Source: Clostridium folliculivorans
GTDB taxonomy: Bacteria > Bacillota > Clostridia > Clostridiales > Clostridiaceae
DNA length: 64,000 nucleotides
Direction: 5' to 3'
NCBI RefSeq assembly: GCF_024341905.1
Contig: NZ_BQXY01000001.1
Span: forward strand, 1,149,013 to 1,213,012
Shown here: positions 58,547 to 64,000 of the stretch, in pieces
Layout: each line of letters opens with the position of its first letter
Numbering within the stretch: position 1 is the first letter of the stretch
Notes under the pieces: model-generated
Seen by the model: the letters and a program-made list of their open reading frames with translations, nothing else
Told to the model about the DNA's origin: nothing
Database searches by the model: none
Program-made: the position numbers and the translations under genes

Positions 58547-59872
58547 ATGTTTTCAAATAGAGCACTAAAGAAACTAATTATTCCTCTATTTCTAGACCAA
58601 ATTCTTATTATCACAGTAAGTATAATTGGAACAATGATGGTTTCTTATGCTGGAGAAGCAGCTGTTTCAGGGGTATCTTTGATAGATATGATTAACATGC
58701 TACTCATAAATGTTCTTGCTGCACTTGCTACAGGTGGAGCAGTGGTAGTTTCACAGTATATTGGGCGTAAAGAAAAGGAACAAGCATGTTTTGCCGCAAG
58801 TCAATTAATAACCGTTACAACAGTTATTTCTACTGGAATCATGCTAGCTGTACTACTATTTAATAAACCACTTCTATACACCCTCTTTGGTAGAGTAGAC
58901 AAGGATGTTATGACTGCTGCCATTACCTATTTTGTTATTTCAGGATTATCATATCCATTTTTAGCCGTATACAATTCCTGCGCTGCATTGTTCCGGTCAA
59001 TGGGTAATTCACGCATTCCTATGACTATTTCCATAGTTATGAATGTAACTAATGTAGCGCTAAATGCAATTGGTATATTTGTGTTTCATACTGGAGTTGT
59101 GGGGATTGCTCTTGCTGCACTTATTGCTAGAGGTATTGCCGCAGTTATTATGATGTATCTATCATTAAATAAAAACAATGAGATATTTATTCGCTTCTCT
59201 GAGATTTTTTCATGGCAGGGAAGCATGATAAAAAGAATCCTAAATATAGCAATTCCTAATGGGTTAGAAAATGGTATAGTTCAATTAGGTCGTGTTCTCC
59301 TTGTTAGTATTATTGCACTGTTTGGTACAACTCAAATTGCTGCAAATGGCATAACCAATAGCTTGGTTGGTATAGCCATCAGCTTTGCAACAGCAATGAA
59401 TCTTGCAATAGTAACAGTGGTTGGCCAATGTGTGGGGGCAGGTGATTATGAGCAAGCTTCTTACTACAATGAGAGGCTTACAAAGGTCAGCTATATAGGA
59501 ACACTTATTATTAGTTTGGCTCAAATTACATTGCTTCCTATGCTTTTAAGCTTATATACCTTGTCTCCAGAAGTTCGTCATTTAACTTATATACTTGTAG
59601 TGATTCATAACTGCTTTGCAATTTTTTTGTGGCCACTTGCCTTTACTCTTCCAAACGGGCTACGTGCTTCAGGGGATGTACGCTTTACCATGATAGTTTC
59701 TATTGGTTCAATGTTTATTTTGCGTATAGCTCTTGGGTATATTCTTGGTATTGCATTTAAGATGGGAGTTATAGGAATTTGGGTCGCTATGGGCTTTGAC
59801 TGGATGCTTCGTTCTATTATATATATTGTTAGGTTTAAGAGTGGCAAATGGAAAGAGTTTAAGGTTATATAG
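58547..59872 (+). CDS. MATE-family multidrug efflux transporter 2
   Basis: 441 residues, twelve helices: EAAVSGVSLIDMINMLLINVLAALATGGAVVVSQYIGRKEKE and AMNLAIVTVVGQCVGAGDYEQASYYNERL are the two MATE half signatures. Clearly paralogous to the pump at 41571 (same SGVSL, LAALATGGAV and CVGAGD blocks). The ATG at 58547 follows GAGGTG; the frame open from 58526 overlaps the phosphatase stop. Third gene of a MerR-phosphatase-MATE operon. Confidence 0.9.
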   Translation: MFSNRALKKLIIPLFLDQILIITVSIIGTMMVSYAGEAAVSGVSLIDMINMLLINVLAALATGGAVVVSQYIGRKEKEQACFAASQLITVTTVISTGIMLAVLLFNKPLLYTLFGRVDKDVMTAAITYFVISGLSYPFLAVYNSCAALFRSMGNSRIPMTISIVMNVTNVALNAIGIFVFHTGVVGIALAALIARGIAAVIMMYLSLNKNNEIFIRFSEIFSWQGSMIKRILNIAIPNGLENGIVQLGRVLLVSIIALFGTTQIAANGITNSLVGIAISFATAMNLAIVTVVGQCVGAGDYEQASYYNERLTKVSYIGTLIISLAQITLLPMLLSLYTLSPEVRHLTYILVVIHNCFAIFLWPLAFTLPNGLRASGDVRFTMIVSIGSMFILRIALGYILGIAFKMGVIGIWVAMGFDWMLRSIIYIVRFKSGKWKEFKVI

Positions 59873-59954
59873 TAGATAATAATGAAATGTTCTACTATTT
59901 CAGATTCTTTACACCTATAAGCTAATTGGGGGAATTTAAATTAACTAAAATTTC

Positions 59955-59985
59955 TTGACTTCGTGCTACACGAAGGTGATAGATT
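59955..59985 (+). promoter_or_regulatory. MerR-type promoter, 19-bp spacer, different dyad
   Basis: TTGACT (59955-59960), 19-bp spacer, TAGATT (59980-59985). The dyad CTTCGTG-CTA-CACGAAG differs from the CTTGGAG/TTAA type at 39-44 kb, so another MerR protein should bind it. Drives the MFS/aldo-keto reductase genes. Confidence 0.78.
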
Positions 59986-60078
59986 AAATTTATCACAGTT
60001 TTCAACAAAGGATTGATGTTAGCAATGATATTGGGGATAGGTTATCTAAACCTAAATGTACGGGGGGCATAAAAGAAA

Positions 60079-61293
60079 ATGGATAATAAGATAAACAATA
60101 CATGGAAAATTTACTTGCTGACTTTTATCAGTTTTTTATCTGGTACCTTGCAGTTTGTTATTGGCGGAATACTAGATAAAATTGCAGTATCAGTAGGAGT
60201 ACCCATATCTACAGCAGGACAACTTGGTACTGCATTTTCTTTAGCTGGTGCTATAGGCACACCAGTTATTATCATGATTACTGCAAAGATGGATGGACGT
60301 AAGAGGTTACTTATGGGGCTAACTGCCATATTACTCAGTACATTTTCAACAGTAGTCCTTCCAGGCTTTGGCTTTTTGATGGTTTCTCGTATAGTGCTTG
60401 GTATAGGGATGGGCGTTTACGGAATAAGTGCATATTCGATAGTTGCAAAGCTGGCTCCACCAGAGCGTTTGGCAAGAGCGATGTCAAACCTATCAATGGG
60501 ATCTAGTGCATCACTGGTAATAGGTGTTCCTATAGGTCGTGTTGTAGCAAATTCATATGGTTGGAAGAGTATATTTTGGGCAATAGGATTTTTTATTATT
60601 TTGGCAATGATAGCTGCAATAATGTACATCCCAACTTCTAAAGCTGAAGCACCTATCCCACTTGGTAATCAATTGGCCTATCTAAAGAAGCCAAGAATAG
60701 CCATGTATCTCGGTGCAGCGTTTTTCATGTTTATAAGCTACTCCGTAGTAAATAGCTATATAACTCCGTTTTTAATCGGCTTGATGCCATTAATTGAAGG
60801 GAAAATGAGCATAATATTGATGGGATTAGGAATAGCTAGTGTGGTTGGGGCAAAGCTTGGGGGATTTTATGCAGATCGGCTAGGGGCTAGAAGTACTCTA
60901 GTAGGAGGTATGGCTATACAAGCTTTTGCATTAATTTTAATATCAATTGTTCCTAAAACTGTAGTATTAATATGTCCATTGCTCATGATATGGGCTATAG
61001 CTGCATGGATCTGTGGACCGACTTTCAATTTTAATTTAATATCAGTTGCTCCAGAAGCATCTGGCATCATGCTAAGTCTTAATAGCACCTTTGTACAGTT
61101 TGGTTTTGCAGCAGGTGCTGGAATTGGAGGAATTGTACTTAGAGGGTTCTCCATAATTGCAATAAGCTGGGTTGGAGCTATTGCTGTTGTATTAGCTGCC
61201 TGTGTAGCATTAGCAGCTTTTGGACACACAAACTTATCCACCATGACAACGTTAAGTAATGAAGAGCTTGATCTAGAGCAATTAGAAAATTAG
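60079..61293 (+). CDS. MFS transporter, DHA1/AraJ-like
   Basis: 404 residues with twelve membrane helices: FISFLSGTLQFVIGGILDKIAVSVGVPISTAGQLGTAFSLAGAIGTPVIIMITAKMDGRKRLLMG is helices 1-2 with motif A (K-M-D-G-R-K-R), and MVSRIVLGIGMGVYGISAYSIVAKLAPPERLARAM helix 4 with loop. Exporter of sugars, purines or drugs of the DHA1 type. Under a MerR-type promoter, followed after 165 bp by an aldo/keto reductase gene. Its ATG follows a weak GGGGGGC. Confidence 0.87.
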   Translation: MDNKINNTWKIYLLTFISFLSGTLQFVIGGILDKIAVSVGVPISTAGQLGTAFSLAGAIGTPVIIMITAKMDGRKRLLMGLTAILLSTFSTVVLPGFGFLMVSRIVLGIGMGVYGISAYSIVAKLAPPERLARAMSNLSMGSSASLVIGVPIGRVVANSYGWKSIFWAIGFFIILAMIAAIMYIPTSKAEAPIPLGNQLAYLKKPRIAMYLGAAFFMFISYSVVNSYITPFLIGLMPLIEGKMSIILMGLGIASVVGAKLGGFYADRLGARSTLVGGMAIQAFALILISIVPKTVVLICPLLMIWAIAAWICGPTFNFNLISVAPEASGIMLSLNSTFVQFGFAAGAGIGGIVLRGFSIIAISWVGAIAVVLAACVALAAFGHTNLSTMTTLSNEELDLEQLEN

Positions 61294-61457
61294 GATTTAT
61301 CTAGCGTTGATAAAGCAATATCACACATGATGAAAGTTTTAAAAGCACTTGTAGATAGTATGATAAATGATTTAATCTTCGCACTTTCTCAATTGGTATA
61401 AAGGTATCGTAAAAAAGAAAAGGATTAATAAAGATTTAGAAAGAGAGGAATGTAAAT

Positions 61458-62435
61458 ATGGAATATGTTAAACTTGGAAACACTGGTATGGATGTGTCAA
61501 AGCTTTGTCTTGGCTGCATGAGCTTTGGAGATGACAAATGGATTCATAAATGGGTACTTGATGAGGATAACAGCCGTCCTATTATTAAAAAGGCTCTTGA
61601 GCTTGGTATAAACTTTTTTGATACTGCCAACGTGTACTCAATTGGAAGAAGCGAAGAAATTGTTGGAAAAGCCCTAAGGGATTATGCAAATCGTGATGAA
61701 GTTGTTATAGCAACAAAGGTACATGGAAAGATGCATGAAGGACCAAATTGCTCTGGGCTTTCTAGAAAAGCAATAATGAGCGAGATTGATAATAGTCTTA
61801 GACGTCTTGGAACAGACTATGTAGATTTATATATTATTCATCGTTGGGACTACAATACTCCTATAGAAGAGACTATGGAGGCCTTACATGACATTGTGAA
61901 AGCTGGTAAAGCTAGATATATAGGCGCTTCAGCTATGTATGCATGGCAGTTCCAAAAGGCACTTCATGTAGCTGAAAAACATGGCTGGACTCGTTTTGTA
62001 TCTATGCAGAATCACTACAACCTTATATACAGAGAAGAGGAAAGGGAGATGCTACCTCTTTGCAGAGAAGAAAAAATAGCAGTTACTCCATACAGTCCAA
62101 TGGCATCAGGAAGGCTGATACGTGATTGGTCAGAAACTACTAAACGCTTAGAAACAGACGCGGTTGCTAGATCAAAATATGATTCTACTGCTAGTGCAGA
62201 CAAATTAGTAGTAGACAGGGTTGCTGAGATTGCAGAAAAAAGAGGCATTCTTCGTATACATGTAGCTCTTGCTTGGCTACTTCACAAATCACCAGTAACA
62301 GCTCCTATTATAGGTGCCACAAAGATTTCACAGCTTGAAGATGCAGTTGGAGCTATTTCAGTTAAGCTTACACCTGAAGAAATTGCGTACTTAGAAGAAC
62401 CATATGTACCACATGTAATAATTGGGCATAATTAA
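61458..62435 (+). CDS. Aldo/keto reductase
   Basis: 325 residues: KLGNTGMDVSKLCLGCMSFG start, Asp and Tyr of the catalytic tetrad in FFDTANVYSIGRSEEIVGKAL, Lys in VVIATKVHG, His in YIIHRWD, and the NADPH site GATKISQLEDAV. An NADPH-dependent carbonyl reductase, close to the YccK/GSP69-like group. Fits a carbonyl or electrophile detoxification role with the MerR-type promoter of the operon. GAGAGGAATG precedes the ATG. Confidence 0.9.
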   Translation: MEYVKLGNTGMDVSKLCLGCMSFGDDKWIHKWVLDEDNSRPIIKKALELGINFFDTANVYSIGRSEEIVGKALRDYANRDEVVIATKVHGKMHEGPNCSGLSRKAIMSEIDNSLRRLGTDYVDLYIIHRWDYNTPIEETMEALHDIVKAGKARYIGASAMYAWQFQKALHVAEKHGWTRFVSMQNHYNLIYREEEREMLPLCREEKIAVTPYSPMASGRLIRDWSETTKRLETDAVARSKYDSTASADKLVVDRVAEIAEKRGILRIHVALAWLLHKSPVTAPIIGATKISQLEDAVGAISVKLTPEEIAYLEEPYVPHVIIGHN

Positions 62436-62562
62436 TTTTAGTATTGGGGAAAATTCTGCTTTGCAAAAACTCCTTCACACGAAACTAATCGAACAGAGGT
62501 GTTAACTGAGAAATGGAGATAAAAGAGAATTCTCTATAGTAATTCTATGATAAGAGGCAACT

Positions 62563-62597
62563 AAAAAACAGCTTGGACAAGTGTTCAAGCTGTTTTT
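62563..62597. terminator. Bidirectional terminator
   Basis: AAAAAACAGCTTGGACA-AG-TGTTCAAGCTGTTTTT, same hairpin as at 45506; lies between the aldo/keto reductase gene and a small minus-strand gene. Confidence 0.9.
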
Positions 62598-62618
62598 GCA
62601 TATTAGTGACTATAATAA

Positions 62619-62759
62619 CTACTTTATATCAAACTTAGTAGTTTGTCTTTCAGTTATTTGAGCTCCGTACTTAGCTGCTAAGGAAACACCTTTGTTTAAG
62701 AATATATCTTTAACTTCTATATAAAAAGAAGTTGTTTCTAAAACTTTGTTTACTACCAT
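62619..62759 (-). CDS. 46-residue protein, unknown
   Basis: On the minus strand AAAAAAGGAGGTAAACAAA precedes an ATG at 62759; the frame reads MVVNKVLETTSFYIEVKDI, FLNKGVSLAAKYGAQITER, QTTKFDIK, stop at 62619. The Shine-Dalgarno is perfect and the composition is protein-like. No membrane helix. No family recognised. It ends at a bidirectional terminator, so it is a separate transcription unit. Confidence 0.7.
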   Translation of the reverse strand: MVVNKVLETTSFYIEVKDIFLNKGVSLAAKYGAQITERQTTKFDIK

Positions 62760-62978
62760 TTTGTTTACCTCCTTTTTTCGTTCTCATAAGGTATATATAC
62801 TTTCATCAGAAGGAAAACAGTTTTTTTGAAAATATTTTTATAAAAAGTTTTACTTTTGTGACGAACGTTTGTTTGCATATATTCTTTTTTTCTGGAAATA
62901 ATATCATATATAAAGCAGTAGAATGGAAGGCGTAAAAAGGATTATAATAAGATTGAAGACGCGGTTTTTAAAAAAGCC

Positions 62979-63809
62979 ATGGAATTCTTTAAAGACAACG
63001 CTGTAAAGTTTTTTGGTATTAATACTAAAATAACTGCACCAGCAGAAACTGAAATCAAAAATGTTGATATTAAGACTAATTACACTGATTATTTATTTCA
63101 CACAGAAGATGGTGGATATCTACATTTTGAATTTCAAACCACTGATAAGAAAGAAGATATTAAAAGATTTTTATATTACGATGCGTCATTATTTTACAAG
63201 GAAAAAAGAAAAGTAAGAACAGTAGTGATTTATTCAGCAGATATAGATGATGCAGAGGTGCATATTGATGCAGGTAGTATAAAATACGATATTGAAGCAT
63301 TTTATATGAAAAATTTGAATGGTGATGAAAAGCTTCAAATGCTAAAAAATAAAATAAGAAATAAAGAAAAGCTAGATAGTGAAGATATATTAACTTTAAG
63401 TTTTATTCCTTTGATGAAAAGTAAAATTAGTAAGAGTCAAAGGTCACTGGAAGGAATTGAACTTGCTAATTCAATTGAAGAAGATGATACAAAATTACAG
63501 TGCTTAACCTTATTGTATGCACTATTTGATAAATTTGGAGATAGTATTTCTAAAATTAGATTTAAGGAGGTATTTAGTATGACTGATATAGGAAAAATGA
63601 TTAGAGAAGATGGATTAAAAGAAGGTATAGAAGTAGGTAAGGAAGCAGAAAAAACAGAAATTCTTATAAAGTTATTAGTAAAGAAGTTTAAAAAGCTTCC
63701 AACTGGATACGAAGAAAAGGTAAGAAAACTGCCGATGGCAACTTTAGATATTATTATTACTGAAATATTTGATTTGGAATCCTTAGAGGATTTGAATAAG
63801 TATTTGTAG
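62979..63809 (+). CDS. Rpn-family PD-(D/E)XK nuclease / DUF4351 protein, possibly 5'-damaged
   Basis: 276 residues from this ATG. TDYLFHTEDGGYLHFEFQTTDKKED gives the nuclease core (Asp37, Glu51-x-Gln53), typical of Rpn/putative-transposase proteins; the C-terminal LIKLLVKKFKKLPTGYEEKVRKL with LDIIITEIFDLESLEDLNKYL is DUF4351-like. The frame stays open upstream to 62922 and encodes NGRRKKDYNKIEDAVFKKA, which looks like the normal Rpn N-terminus, but no start codon is in frame; an ATG at 62923 is one base out of phase. There is no Shine-Dalgarno before 62979. Full-length protein may thus be frameshifted, while an internal start at 63579 is intact. Confidence 0.7.
   Translation: MEFFKDNAVKFFGINTKITAPAETEIKNVDIKTNYTDYLFHTEDGGYLHFEFQTTDKKEDIKRFLYYDASLFYKEKRKVRTVVIYSADIDDAEVHIDAGSIKYDIEAFYMKNLNGDEKLQMLKNKIRNKEKLDSEDILTLSFIPLMKSKISKSQRSLEGIELANSIEEDDTKLQCLTLLYALFDKFGDSISKIRFKEVFSMTDIGKMIREDGLKEGIEVGKEAEKTEILIKLLVKKFKKLPTGYEEKVRKLPMATLDIIITEIFDLESLEDLNKYL
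63579..63809 (+). CDS. Internal in-frame start in the Rpn-like gene: C-terminal 76-residue protein
   Basis: AAGGAGG at 63564-63570 sits 8 nt before an ATG at 63579, which is codon 201 of the larger frame. The product (MTDIGKMIREDGLKEGIEVGKE, then the DUF4351-like part) would be the C-terminal domain alone. In E. coli Rpn genes, internal starts give short proteins that act as inhibitors of the full-length nuclease; the layout here is the same, although the family branch differs. That it is translated is inference from the Shine-Dalgarno. Confidence 0.65.
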   Translation: MTDIGKMIREDGLKEGIEVGKEAEKTEILIKLLVKKFKKLPTGYEEKVRKLPMATLDIIITEIFDLESLEDLNKYL

Positions 63810-63844
63810 TATACTGCTTTTTATAGTTAAAACTGCATATGCGT

Positions 63845-63882
63845 AAAAGACAGCATGGACAAGTGTTCAAGCTGTCTTTTTA
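63845..63882 (+). terminator. Terminator of the Rpn-like gene
   Basis: AAAAGACAGCATGGACA-AG-TGTTCAAGCTGTCTTTTTA, a variant of the hairpins at 45506 and 62563. The last 118 bases of the window contain no feature I can support. Confidence 0.9.
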
Positions 63883-64000
63883 TAGTGGTAGTTTAATAAA
63901 ACATTTTATGCCATACTTAATCCTTTAATTTTGATTGACTATAGATTATATTTAAAATATGGGCTCAAAGAAATTTATGATTATGACAATGATGCAGTAG

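Overview
The window reads as chromosomal DNA of a low-GC Gram-positive anaerobe, most like Clostridium sensu stricto. The DNA is strongly AT-rich, ribosome binding sites are of the AGGAGG type, TTG and GTG starts are frequent, and products include butanol-type iron alcohol dehydrogenase, LevR-like and MerR regulators, YozG-like HTH proteins and many PTS parts. I see no rRNA, tRNA, CRISPR array, phage module or intact transposase gene. It is an accessory, regulator-rich region: about 68 genes in short operons, nearly each with its own regulator, separated by rho-independent terminators and by small repeated elements.

Layout. 0-10 kb: a 2H phosphoesterase, an ABC-F ATPase followed by a Mef-like MFS exporter, two GNAT acetyltransferases, a radical SAM enzyme, an AraC regulator with a GyrI-like sensor domain, and an HTH/membrane protein pair. 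10-17 kb: a truncated EamA transporter, then an AraC-type regulator diverging from a PTS EIIBC gene and a large cytosolic GH106-like glycosidase; both target genes carry the same upstream direct repeat. 17-30 kb: a DUF2975/HTH/DUF4153 cluster, LysR/LysE, PucR/amidohydrolase, TetR/SDR with two palindromic operators, and a WYL regulator diverging from a GyrI-like protein. 30-34 kb: gene remnants and small enzymes. 33.5-36.5 kb: a six-gene operon with the same order as Bacillus subtilis sigY-yxlCDEFG, with an ECF-type promoter in front. 37-46 kb: a kinase-like protein, two alpha/beta hydrolases further apart, and a MerR-centred stress/redox block (flavodoxin, MATE pump, FMN reductase, tautomerase, alcohol dehydrogenase). 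46-54 kb: a LevR-like regulator with a damaged AAA+ domain, then a complete Lac/chitobiose-type PTS (EIIC, EIIB, EIIA), a ChbG-like deacetylase, a GH1 phospho-glycosidase and an ROK kinase, which together would import and process a (N-acetylated) beta-linked disaccharide. 54-62 kb: esterase, LysR, metallo-hydrolase, MerR/phosphatase/MATE, MFS and aldo/keto reductase. 62-64 kb: a 46-residue gene and an Rpn-family nuclease gene with an internal start.

The signals I consider most worth following are: (1) the Rpn-like gene with a perfect internal Shine-Dalgarno and ATG in frame, a gene within a gene; (2) five promoters with exactly 19-bp spacers and central dyads, the hallmark of MerR control, in front of five transcription units including an orphan EIIB; (3) the LevR-like protein that lacks the GAFTGA loop and the Walker B glutamate; (4) a ~96-bp palindromic repeat family (eight copies or part-copies), one of which is split by a second 240-bp inverted-repeat element, and another of which ends a transporter gene; and (5) paired operators for the AraC, TetR and PucR regulators. 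All functional names are from reading the sequence and from family knowledge; no database search was run.
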